Below are positions 30,124-40,684 of a stretch of 64,000 bases of DNA, piece by piece (position 1 is the stretch's first letter; the number at the start of each line of letters is the position of its first letter). The position numbers were made by a program, and so were the translations under genes. The notes beneath the pieces were generated by a model. The model saw nothing but the letters and a program-made list of their open reading frames with translations, did no database searches and was not told the DNA's origin. The DNA is from Chrysoperla carnea (Eukaryota > Arthropoda > Insecta > Neuroptera > Chrysopidae), in the NCBI RefSeq assembly GCF_905475395.1, contig NC_058338.1, positions 12,166,935 through 12,230,934 of the forward strand. The letters run 5' to 3'.

Positions 30124-31129
30124 TCTAATCTAGTTTTCAGATGGATGAAAATCGATCTTATACTGTTTCCTGTACTATTAAACATTAAATAAAGGCTGTA
30201 AGGGTGTTCTACAAATGGATTCCTTTTCTAAGGAAAACCATTATTTAATTCAAATTTATTGTAAAAGAATCGATTTTAGAAGGAGGAAAATATTTTATTT
30301 GAAATATAGATATTATATTTTGTAAATCTATGAAAAAACGTCATATCGTAAAAATTTTATAAAGCAGAATTTAACGCGTGAGGCATTTAAATATTTCTAC
30401 TTATATCATATAATAAGTAATTAATTTTTTAATCATAATATTTAAAAATCTGACAATAAATATTTTGTAATTATGCTTAAAATATTTTTAAAAGGAAAAT
30501 AGGCCTCACAAATACTCGGATATATAAAAAAAAAAAAAAAAGCAGCCTATTTTTATCAGTTCTTATCATTTGTCAAATCACTTGTAAAGTTACTTAATAA
30601 TTTTCCTACATTTCAAAAATCAACAACTTATCAGTTGGTTTTTGACAACAACAAAAAAAACTTTCAAATGTCTTAACTTTACTGAAAATGCAAACATTTC
30701 TATCAAAACATTACCTTTTAGTCACTAGATCTATTTATAGTTCTTTTAAGAATTGATAATAGAAATTAGAAAAAGAAAAAATTCGAAACCTATTAAAATC
30801 TTATATTGAACTTCAAATGTTTTATATGGAAATTAGAAAGCTTATCTGATTTCAAGTTTCTACCATTATTAGCAATTGAAGTTCAATTCAAGATTTTTAC
30901 ATAATCTAGTTTACAGTGGTAAAAAAAATTTGGAATCGTAACGTGTACAAGCCATCCTGTACAAAGTCGCTAAAGCGCTGAAGAAATATGCACTAAAGAA
31001 CATTGTGATTTTTTAATGGAAATACCAGTGGTGACTAAACGATTAACGTGGTCCAAAACTGTGATCACATATCTTACAAAGATCACACAATACAAAATGA
31101 AAGGATTCTCCATTCATTTTGAAAATATA

Positions 31130-31193
31130 TTACTAACATCTATCCAAAACTTGTGTGTGCGTTTTGTATACATTTTGGATGAATTGTTAGTAA
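31130..31193. repeat. 64-nt hairpin, pre-miRNA-like
   Basis: The arms TTACTAACATCTATCCAAAA and (inverse of the right arm) TTACTAACAATTCATCCAAA pair over about 20 bp with a small internal bulge. The loop is about 22 nt. Nothing shows that it is transcribed. Confidence 0.5.
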
Positions 31194-32758
31194 GTTATAT
31201 GACCTTAGAGAGATTTATTTGTTCTTTTAAGCCATTGAAAATCTTCAAAAATTTGAAATCTTCATTCATTTCAATGCCCAGATTTAGTCGAGGCAATCAA
31301 TGAAAAATCCGTTACCATTTAATTGGCCAGTGTAAATTAGGTGGCAATTGTGACTATCAATATCAGTAAAGTTAGGCTTCTTTAATGATCTAAATAAATA
31401 TCACTTGGAATACTAAAAATTATCATGTAATAATATGTGTCAGTGTGACAAATTTAAAACAAATGTATATATTTTTGAAAAAATTGTTTCTCTTGCATAG
31501 ATAAAACAAATTAAAAAACAAAACAAAAAAATTATATATATATAAACTCTTTAAAAAATTTTTTTGTATTATTTGAAAGAAAGCTGTTCATATCTAAATA
31601 AATAAAAAAAAATAATGCCATATCATATGAATGGACGACATGACGCCGACGCGACAAAAAAAATAGAAGAAGACATCTATATATCACTCTATAAATGTAC
31701 AGTATTTGAAAAAAAAAAAACATGTTTATAATTTGTATGAAAATTATAATTGAAAATAATGAAAAGTATAGTGTTTTATTTTTTAAAGTCTTACCTTTTC
31801 CTTTCTTGCAGTTTCTTTGTGTGATGGTAATTTTGTTGTATTTTTTCGCCAAAATTTTTGACAACCTCCTAGTTCTTCGCACGCTTGAATTGACGGTAGC
31901 TTTTTAACTATTTTAACCAAGACTTTTTAACCATAATACTTTAAAATTCCTAAGAAGAAAAACAATTACAAATAAATTCGTTAATTTAGGTACAGTCCCT
32001 TATGTCTTTCAGGATTCTGAACCAGGCCCGTAGCCAGGGGTACGCACGACCGGCTGAGCCTGCTTTCGAAAATTTAGAGCCTGTCCTAGACAATTGAGCT
32101 TAATAGCGTACTTAAAATATTATTATATTATTTACTGGAACAATGTTTCGTTGCGTAAATATTTTATTGAGAAGGTAATGTTAAAAATAGAATTTCCGAT
32201 CGGTCGTGTTTATTGGTCAAATTTGTTGTAAATGAGTTCAATCATAAGCGCTTTCAAGGCGACTATCGATTTAATACAGGTTGGAGGGAAGTTTGGTACT
32301 CTTGTCCATAATGCACTAAATTACAGGAGTTTTTTGTTTTTAAATAGCTTCAGTACTGACTGTTATTAATATTTTATTGTTTAAACAATTATTAGAAGAG
32401 ATGTCGGTCCAAAAGTCAATAAATAAGTCCTAATAATCGTATAAGTCGTAAACGGTAAGTGATAAGAAAAAACATTATTTTACAAAAAAATTAGGAAATT
32501 TATAGAAACGGATTTTCTCAAAATGGCGGCTCTTCTACCCTCAAAATTTGTAAGGATTTTGTACATTTAAAAAACAAAATAACTCCTGTAATTTAAAGCA
32601 AGAAAAATTCTCTATAGTTGTATTAATTACCGAAGACAAGGACATGTTTCAAACGTTATATGTTCTTTTTACAAAATTTCAGGCCCATAATTAACTTGGA
32701 ACATTATTCTCGAACAGCCTTTTACATAAAAATTAAGTCAAGATAAATAAAAAAATTT

Positions 32759-32775
32759 CGCCCCCGGGTGGGCTC

Positions 32776-32812
<37 letters not shown>

Positions 32813-32832
32813 GCCAATTGCGCCACGGAGGC
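32759..32832 (-). tRNA. tRNA-Asn (GTT)
   Basis: The minus strand forms a full cloverleaf with acceptor stem GCCTCCG/CGGGGGC, D arm GGCGCAATTGGCTAGCGC, anticodon stem-loop TTCGGCTGTTAACCGAA (anticodon GTT) and T arm GGTGG-TTCGAGC-CCACC. A run of T, the RNA polymerase III stop, follows on the minus strand just below 32755. There is no intron. It stands alone, 0.8 kb upstream of EMC10. Confidence 0.95.
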
Positions 32833-33634
32833 TCATATTTGTACCGTGCTATTTATAGATCTAATTTTACCTAATAAATAAGTATTTGCCCAAACTATTT
32901 ATATATATATATATGTATTAAATCGATTTTCTACTCTAAAATCAAATAAATTATATTAAATATAAGGATTCATGATTATACTAAAAATATTATATTACAT
33001 ACTATGCATCTCGAATATAATTACAGTTGTAATCTTTGACAACATTAAACCATTTTCGAATAAGAAGCATTAACTGCATACTGATCTTCAGGTATATTTT
33101 GACCAAAAGGAAATCGAACTAAAAAGAATGATAAATTACATCTTCATAATTTAACACAGGGAGTTACTGAGTTTATATACCGGTATCTCTACAAATATCA
33201 TTCTTGAAGATACATTGAGCTACCCATCTATCTGCAATATACGCTAGCTAATTCGTCACTCCAAAACATTTCCCGCATATTAGATGCTATTCGAATTGGG
33301 GTCCAGGTTTTCCTCGATTCTCTCTACCGAGAGCAACATGATTTCTTAACTGATTATGAAAATATACTATTAACGATTTCTCTTTTTGACTAAATGGAAT
33401 TGTTATGAAACCGCGAAATGCTGAGCTTGTTTTATTTACCTGGGACAGTTTATTTTTTTGATTATTTAAGATTTGCAGCAGTCAGTGCAGCGTTGATTTT
33501 TCAACGAGGTTTATCAAAAAAAGTTTTTTTTTTATATTGGCAATAATGAATGTCAAATTGTCAATAATATAAATTTTCCAATTTTCTAACTTCTTATTAA
33601 CCTTAAAATTTGTAAAATTGAATTAATAAAAGAA

Positions 33635-35919
33635 ATGGCATATTTTCCAACACTTTTTACATTAATTGCACTTATAACACCATTTTATTGTGTATGTAAA
33701 CCTTAATTTCATTGTTTTAATTTAAAATAAATTAAAAATGTCATTTTTTAACTTTCAGGCGAATGTAGATTACGATGGGGTTGTATATTTAAATTTATAC
33801 CACGATTTAGATGGAGATATCGTTCCAAATTTTGTTGAACGTGGTAATTTAACGATAACAAGTTTACGATCGGGTAGTAGTCAAATTTATAACAATATAT
33901 TATCACCTAGCGAAAAAGCCAAGTTAAAAGTAAGTATCATTTTCTTGTAATCCTTTACCTAGTTATTGATTCGTTTTTATACCATGTATATATGAAATAT
34001 ACCAAGGTATATTAAGTTTAGTCCCAAGTTTGTAACGTTGTAAGTTCATAGAATAACCTAATTTGTCCATTTTCGGTTGTCTGTTCGTCAACACGATAAT
34101 TCAAAAACGAAAAGAGATATCAAGATGAAATTTTTATAGCGTACTCAGGACGTAAAAAGTGGGGTCGAATTCGTAAATGAGCAATATAGGTCAATTGAGT
34201 CTTGAGTCCGTAGGACCCAACTTGTAAGCCGTTAGGGATAGAACAAATGTTTAAACGTAAAACATGTTCCTTATAAAAAAATTAACAACTTTTGTTTGAA
34301 AAATTTTCTTGTAAACATCACTGTTTACCCACGAAGGCGCTAATTAGGTGCAAATTTTGTAGTATGTATTAATATGGGAATATCAGTTAAGTGTGTGTGG
34401 CTATTTAAGAGTGGATATCTTTCTTTATTTACGTGACGCCAAAAAATGCTATGCATGGTATTTCAATAATTAACTCAGTCAATTGTTTGTTTTCACTTGT
34501 TTTTTTTTTTCGTAGGACTTAGCATTAAATAATAAATTTTATCGACTGAAAGCTTCTATTACCAATTTTGATGGAACATCTAGTGAATTGTATACTTTCT
34601 TAAAAGCGGTAGGTTACCATGTTCTTTAACTCAGAACTCGAGTACATCGAAACCTAATGTTTTTTTTCTCCAAATTTTAGTGTACATTAGCCAATTCAAA
34701 TTTACATGATGCCTTAACGATATCGTTAGATTATTCGGGTTTGGTAATTGGCGTCACACAAAATGTTTTAAATTCAGAAATTTGTGACTCAGCACATTTG
34801 GCTGAGCATGCAAGAAAATTTAATACAAATGTGTTCGTTCAGTATACAGAAAATGGTCCAGTGTAAGTATATTTTAGTTTTTTTTAAATGGAATTTGATT
34901 TTTGAAAATGCTAAAAATTAATGTTTTTGCAGTCCAGATACAGCAAGCTATATCCAAAAAATGGAAAAAGAACGGGAGGCCAGAGAACGCGGTGAATCAA
35001 AAGATACTCGTTCATTTTTAGCTAAATATGTAAGTAAATATAATACGGAATTTTTCGAAAAATTCCTTGTTTATCATCTATGAGCGTGGCAGTACTTATT
35101 AAAACAGGGAGTTCAAAGGTTTTCAGTAGTCCCAATTTAGATTACCAGATCGTAATACTTGTACTTACCATTTTTAAAGGCCAATCAAAATATTCAAATT
35201 CAAATCAGATAAATCCTGGCAAGTAGCGATGAAAATTCGTACTAAGTAAAGCAGGATGTGACCGCTTTTTCAGTAGTTCCAATTTAGACTACCAAGTTAC
35301 TCACCAATAATAATAATTTATCAACACTACTCCCAACCCCACCCAATTGAAAATCTTCCCAAATAAATTTGAAGAGTATATTTCTTACGCCTCATTCTCT
35401 TAGAGTAAAACTGTCTCGAAAATTCATACTTCGTTGCCAATTTTGGTTTTAACGCTGTCAATTTTCTCAATCTGACGTACTTTTCTTTTTAATTTTCGCG
35501 CCTTTCAACTTTCTATTGGGTGCGTTCAAAATCCAAGGTAGTTTCATATAGGTACTCGCGTATGATTTTACATGTCATAGAATTGACTTCATTTCACTTT
35601 TGAATGTGAAAGTAAAACTCAATTGATTTTTTAGTCCTGAAACTTTTGACCATGAATATTCGTCCCTTTTTGTGTAAAAAAAAAAAAAAAACACATTGAA
35701 ATGATTGAAAACGAAAATGGTAGTATAAGTACATTCATATATGCAGATTTTTCATTTTAGGCCGACCCAAACAACAGTCTTATCGAAACTCGTCTTTAAA
35801 CTAAAATATAATTTCATTTTCAGTGGATGTACATTGTACCAGTGGCTCTCTTCATAATAATTTCATCAGCAGCCAATCCTGAGGGAGCAGCAGGAGGTGG
35901 TGCAGGCGGTGGACGTTAA
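33635..35919 (+). CDS. EMC10: ER membrane protein complex subunit 10
   Basis: EMC10 is a lumenal/membrane subunit of the ER membrane protein complex, which inserts tail-anchored and multipass proteins. Exons: 33635-33691, 33759-33929, 34516-34608, 34681-34862, 34933-35029, 35824-35919; 231 residues in one continuous frame. Residues 1-19 (MAYFPTLFTLIALITPFYC) form a signal peptide encoded by exon 1. The lumenal domain includes YLNLYHDLDGDIVPNFVERG and NSEICDSAHLAEH. A membrane segment (WMYIVPVALFIIISSA, about 201-216) precedes the family's Gly-rich tail. The start is the ATG that gives the signal peptide; an ATG just before exon 2 would skip it. An AATAAA overlaps the stop (35918-35923) and another lies at 35984. 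Intron 2 is almost entirely an R530 insertion; introns 1, 3 and 4 are 67-72 bp, and intron 5 is 794 bp. Confidence 0.95.
33974..34501 (-). repeat. R530 dispersed repeat filling EMC10 intron 2
   Basis: A full-length copy in reverse orientation: terminal hairpin at 33977-34012 (ATACCATGTATATATGAAAT...), CACTTGT end at 34501. Only 44 bp of intron precede it and 14 bp follow it before the exon 3 acceptor. Confidence 0.9.
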
Positions 35920-36008
35920 TAAAATAATATATAATTTGCAATCAACACTAAATAATATTTGTTTTCGTTTTTTTAATTGTTACAATAAAAAAAAATCTTT
36001 TAAAAACT

Positions 36009-37838
36009 CTAGCTTAAATTATCTTTTGTTGTATTTTCTATAGATTTACTTTCATTTTGTGTCGTCTCTTCAGTTTGTTTCTCTTGTAATTTTGCAATCA
36101 TTTTTGCATCTTTCGCCTTTTTCTTAGCCTCCTTTAACATCTTTTTCTCTTCTTTCTCCTTCTTTTCCAACATTTCTTTAAAGCGTTCGTCACGTGGATC
36201 AATTGTAAAACCGAAATGTCTTCGTACTTCTTCGACCAATCGATCTTTACGTAACTAAAATATGATTTTCGTTTATTTATTTTTAAATTAAGGACATATG
36301 ATCAGGGTTATATGCCAAACATTGTTAAGCAATTTAAAAAAAATAAATTATATTCCCAATTTTGATCAGATTTCCCCAAAAATATAGACTTGTTTGTGAT
36401 CAAGATCCGAAATTAGTAAGTAGGGAACAAATTATCAGAGATTCTTATGAGAAATTTTAATAGAGTGCTGGGTTGGTGACACTGGCTTTTTATTTTATCC
36501 ATGACATTGATAATATTTCTACTTTCTTTTTCGTACTGGAAAACTTTGAATTTAAAGTACGTCATTCATTAGCGAACCCTCGCGGATCACTCGCTAGTCA
36601 TACAGACGAGTTTCGTATGTCAGTTTTTCCTGAAAGAAAACCTAAAGAAGGCCATATTTGAGTATATATTTAACATTCCTGTGACAATAGCAGAAGGCGA
36701 AAGGTCTTTTTGAAACTGAAATTAATCAAAAACTAATTACGATCAAGTGTTCCTCACGGGACGTAGACAAATTTGGTCATAATAAGTATGAATTTGCAAC
36801 TTAGGAGTTAGGAAAATTGAATTTGATGTTTAAAATGAATCTAATTCGTTGTCTTTCGTACCTAGTTGACAAATATAGATAAGACGGCCCTGCCGTTAGT
36901 AAAGGTATGATCTTGCAAGAAAAATTTGCTAGCAATGGATGGAGATAAGTTAAATTATTTAAATAAATATTATAGCTATTATTATTTAAAAACACTTGCG
37001 TAAATAAATACCTTAGCATTTAAAGCATCAGCTTCACGTTTTGCAATTTTATCATTTAACTCTTTTTTCCATTGATCGATTTTTAAAACTTTTTTCGCGA
37101 TATCTTCTTGTCGTTTCTGTTGTGCTAATTTTTCTGCTTCTTTACGTTCGTTTAATATTTTAACCATTTCTGGGATTGTGTGCGGATGAGAAATTCGCTC
37201 AAATTCTTCAGCTTCCAAAATGTCTTGTTTTGTTGGCCAACATATACCTTAAAAAGGCCGAAATTTTAGCTTTGCTATTTGCTCTAGACTTAATAAACAA
37301 AAGATGCGAAAAAATCAAATTCTATTCAATTATAATCAAATTTTTATCTTAACAAAACTAAGCGGTAAGTTATCGAATTCTCAAAAACATCGGGAAATAC
37401 CCGTAAAACTAGATTCCTGGAGATAAATGTGGTAACCAACCTGGATGAACACCACTATTTAAACCATAACGCCCAAGCATAGTACGTTGATACTTAACCG
37501 TTTCGTGAATCCAAGATTGGGGCTCATCGTAAGGTTTTATTTCATGCAACATATTACGATGTTGAGTATTTAATCTTGATTTATTCCTTTTCCTTTCAAT
37601 TTCTTGTTCTCGTAATAAATTATCTTCTAAAAATTCATAAAAAATTCCATTCATAAATACTCGTAAAAAACAAAGTAAACGAGATTCTAATACCTTCCTC
37701 TTCCACGGTTAAAACTGCATTTTCAATTAATTCTGTGTCTGTTAATGACTCAACTTTTGTTGAATCTGTTTTTATCGATCTTAAATGTTGAATCGATCGA
37801 TAATTTATTAAACATTTTGATATTTTTGTTATATTCAT
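36009..37838 (-). CDS. CRIF: CRIF1 / GADD45GIP1-like mitoribosomal protein mL64
   Basis: A large-subunit mitochondrial ribosomal protein needed for translation and insertion of mtDNA-encoded subunits; the vertebrate protein was first named for GADD45 binding. Exons, 5' to 3' on the minus strand: 37694-37838, 37441-37626, 37012-37247, 36009-36254; 270 residues, all junctions in frame. The N-terminus MNITKISKCLINYRSIQHLR is basic and acid-free, as expected for mitochondrial import. Conserved middle: YDEPQSWIHETVKYQRTMLG, then GVHPGICWPTKQDILEAEEF. A long Lys/Glu coiled-coil helix fills the C-terminal half (READALNAKLRKDRLVEEVR and the KEKEEKKMLKEAKKK region). An in-frame upstream ATG at 37895 would add 19 residues; I prefer 37838 because it gives a better presequence. 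It ends tail-to-tail with EMC10, with ATTAAA on the minus strand at 35972-35977. Intron 3 contains a hAT relic. Confidence 0.93.
36670..36800 (+). pseudogene. hAT transposase C-terminal (hATC) relic in a CRIF intron
   Basis: The plus strand reads IPVTIAEGERS, then after a one-base shift FLKLKLIKN and LRSSV. This matches the hAT dimerisation motif (family form: [17 protein letters not shown]). No intact frame and no clear terminal repeats were found. The preceding frame 36473-36661 may belong to the same relic but is not recognisable. Confidence 0.6.
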
Positions 37839-38042
37839 ATTATTTGATGAGTTAACCTTAAAATTACATGAGAGAAATATTTCACGATTATCCAAACAGC
37901 TGATAGTAAACTTGAATGAAAATACAATGATGCCAAGTTGGCCTATTTTTCATAAAAATGTTAAATTAAGGTAAAGAGTTTTTAATTTTATTTTTAATCT
38001 ATATTTGATATCATTTGAAGTTTGCAAGTTTAATAAATAACA
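37839..38042. promoter_or_regulatory. Shared divergent promoter, CRIF / UDP-sugar transporter
   Basis: Only 204 bp separate the two start codons, which face away from each other. Both transcripts must start in this interval (inference). No TATA box is evident; the interval contains CAGCTG at about 37898 and GCCAAGTTGGC-like symmetry near 37932. Confidence 0.6.
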
Positions 38043-40684
38043 ATGGTTTTAAAAAGACTATTTGGATTTTTTAAGGTAAGTCAAATTATTTGAATCCTCT
38101 TTTGAATATTATGTTTGTTTTGGTTTAAATAAGTTGTCTAAAATTCACGTGAAAAGATAAGAAAGCTCACTTCGAATGAAGTTAGAAAAACGAAGTACGA
38201 TTATAGTCTGATTGTTTGTCAAGTTTATCAAATATTAACCTAGATTACAATTTTATACCCATATAATAATGTTCAAGTGGCCCAAACTAAACCATTGCGG
38301 ATTGCCTAAATTTTCTTGGGAGATGTTTTGGTGGATTCGGATAACGTAAAGACAATAATTATAATACTAATTACGATAAGAGGTACAAATAATTTGAATT
38401 GTAATTCATTATTGAAAAATTTTCTTTATTGTTTTTCTCTAATACAAAAAAAAAATTAGTACCAATACTTCTTTTATCTTAAAAAAAATATATTATCATA
38501 TATGGAGTGTCGGTATACTAGCACTATTTTATCAAGGCGATGTGAGTGCTCAGCTAGTAAACTGAGCACTCACATCGCCTAAATACAGCACTAGGCTAAA
38601 TCTTGCGACTAAATGCTCAAAACTTTGATTTGAAATATATTTTTTTAATCATGTATATTTGGAGGAATTTAAAACAATATCCGCATTGATTAAAATGGTC
38701 AAAATTAAAATTGCATGGAATTTGTAAATAATTATCTAAAGCCTTCGTTTATATCAGTAAAAAAAATTAATTTAATTAAAAAAATAGAGTTTGATTGATT
38801 GCTAAATTAGTCACTGACAATAAATTGATAAAATAGTTTTGATAAACAAGGCAACACTGTATTTGTTTGAATAGAATAGTACATTATGCAGGGAGTGAGT
38901 CTATCATATGGCCCCGACAAAGATATATAGGAAATATTTTTGCTATGTGGCAAAATAGTTTTAAAACTTTTTTTCAATAAACATGTTTTAGGTTGTTTTA
39001 ATTTTTTTAATTGTCTATTGTTTTGAATTATTATCATTTACAACAATGCAGCCTCCAAAGAGTGAGTTATTTTTTAAATAAATTAAACTTACAAACAACC
39101 CAATTTTATATTAAACCATGAATTTGTTTTAGTAGAAGGCGTTAATGGAAATGCAAACGTTTTAAAATATATCAGTCTTGTTACATTAACATTACAAAAT
39201 GCAATTTTGGGTCTTAGTATGCGATATGCTCGTACAAGATCCGGTGATTTGTTTATATCGTCAACAGGTGAAATTTCATTTATTTGTATTTGAAACAAAG
39301 TTTGTAAGTTTTGCTTTTTATATTTTTAGCGGTTTTAATGTCTGAACTATGTAAATTGGTAACATGTTTGGTTGTGGTTTATTTTGAAGAAGGTAAAACG
39401 TTCCAGGGCTTTATTAGAGCCTTACATGCAACAATTGTTAAACAACCAGTGGATACTTTAAAAATTTGTGTTCCATCTTTGTTGTATATAATTCAAAATA
39501 ATTTATTGTATGTATCTGCATCGCATTTGGATGCCGCCACGTATCAGGTAATAAAAGTTTTAGCTCGGCAACTGATAACAAATTTTTGGATACGATTGAA
39601 AGGTACTGTTTCATAATTGTGTGTATTTGAGGGTACCTACTACCTATAGAACATTTTTTTCATTTAAACTTTTGTTCTATACCTTTACGGTTTAGGAGTC
39701 GACTCCTTGATATACAGGGCGTTCTGTTATTGACTGCAGATCGTCATCCTGCAGAATAAGCTCATAACGACGAAGGAAAAAGTTATTTTCCACTTTTAGA
39801 TCTGAATCACAGTCCTATAGTTACATCTTCCGCATCAGGCCTCAAATGGAAATTTGGTATAGAGCTTTTCCATTTGTCTTGATAAGCTTAATTTAGTAGT
39901 ACAATTTTCTGCTATCAATAACAGAACACCCTGTATAAGCTTCTCAAAAATCTGTTTTTAGCTGTCGGTTTATTTTTATGGCTCATTTTCACATTTTTTT
40001 AAAATATTCTTTATGTTTTATTAGGTTACGTATCAGTTAAAGATATTAACAACCGCTGTTTTTGCTGTCCTCATTTTGCGTCGTAGACTTTTATCAACAC
40101 AATGGATTGCATTAGTAGTTCTGGTAGTTGGTATTATTTTGGTACAGTTGGCTCACACAACAGGGTCAGTAGTTCACTCCACGTCAGGTCCTGAACAAAA
40201 TCGTTTAATTGGATTTGCCGCAGCGTTCACTGCATGTATATTAAGTGGTTTTGCGGGTATTTATTTTGAAAAAATGCTCAAAGGTGCTGATATTTCCGTG
40301 TGGATGCGAAATGTTCAGCTAAGTTTGTTATCGATACCATTCGGTTTGATTACGTGCATGGTATCTGACGGTGAAAAAATCACTAGATTAGGTTTTTATT
40401 TTGGTTACGATGCCTTTATTTGGTATTTGGTTGTGTTACAAGCTGGTGGTGGTTTAATTGTTGCATTAGTTGTTAAATATGCGGATAATATTTTAAAAGG
40501 TTTTGCTACGTCATTAGCGATCATTATATCGTGTGTTGCATCAATTTATTTGTTTAACTTTGTTTTAACGTTTCAATTTGCTGTTGGCGCAACATTAGTT
40601 ATATGTTCAATATTTTTATATAGTTATGTACCACCAACTCCACCAAAACGACCTGAGCCAGCTGAATCCAAATTGGTTGTATGA
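38043..40684 (+). CDS. Ugalt: Golgi UDP-galactose/UDP-GlcNAc transporter (SLC35A2/A3 family)
   Basis: A multi-pass nucleotide-sugar antiporter supplying UDP-sugars to Golgi glycosyltransferases. Exons: 38043-38075, microexon 39052-39061, 39133-39267, 39330-39547, 40025-40684; 351 residues in frame. Family signatures: NAILGLSMRYARTRSGD, STAVLMSELCKLVTCL, PSLLYIIQNNLLYVSASHLD followed by AATYQVTYQLKILTTA, SGFAGIYFEKMLKGADISVW, VKYADNILKGFATSL. About ten hydrophobic segments are expected; the tail (PPTPPKRPEPAESKLVV) is cytosolic. It resembles Drosophila Ugalt most closely, but SLC35A2 and A3 cannot be separated by eye. The first exon (MVLKRLFGFFK) is less certain: an in-frame ATG at 39046, directly upstream of the microexon, would give a 342-residue form starting MQPPKIEGVNG, and its CAG second codon doubles as the microexon's splice acceptor. 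Intron 2 is short; intron 4 carries an R530 fragment and a MITE. Confidence 0.95.
38535..38580. repeat. Perfect 19-bp hairpin in intron 1 of the sugar transporter
   Basis: AGGCGATGTGAGTGCTCAG (38535-38553) pairs perfectly with 38562-38580 around an 8-nt loop. Outer sequences (CTAGCACTATTTTA and the inverse of TACAGCACTAGG) pair imperfectly, extending the fold to about 70 nt, the size of a pre-microRNA. It is markedly more GC-rich than its surroundings. Confidence 0.7.
39651..39695 (+). repeat. R530 fragment
   Basis: A short piece with CATTTAAACTTTTGTTCTAT and a CTTTACGGTTTAGGAG block, matching the internal part of R530 just before its palindrome. Confidence 0.5.
39714..39934. mobile_element. 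221-bp MITE with ACAGGG ends and TA target site
   Basis: The ends ACAGGGCGTTCTGTTATTGA and (inverse) ACAGGGTGTTCTGTTATTGA are flanked by TA or TATA on both sides. It is non-coding and lies in an intron of the sugar transporter gene. A Tc1/mariner-like origin is inferred from the TA target. Confidence 0.75.

Larger units (their letters stand above)
25717..33634. other. Gene-free AT-rich interval between TEAD and EMC10
   Basis: It begins with the TEAD 3' untranslated region (AATAAA at 25856-25861) and long A/T homopolymer runs. Listed elements inside are a MITE, two foldbacks, a miRNA-like hairpin and tRNA-Asn. Open frames such as 31016-31303 and 29519-29701 have no recognisable domain and are probably chance. 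A lone hAT-like end (CCCGTAGCCAGGGGTACGC) lies near 32034. Confidence 0.6.

Noticed and set aside
31016-31303. 95-codon plus-strand open frame
   Set aside because: No recognisable domain, and it spans a hairpin; consistent with a chance frame.
36473-36661. 62-codon frame in the CRIF intron
   Set aside because: No recognisable similarity; probably part of the decayed hAT element rather than a gene.
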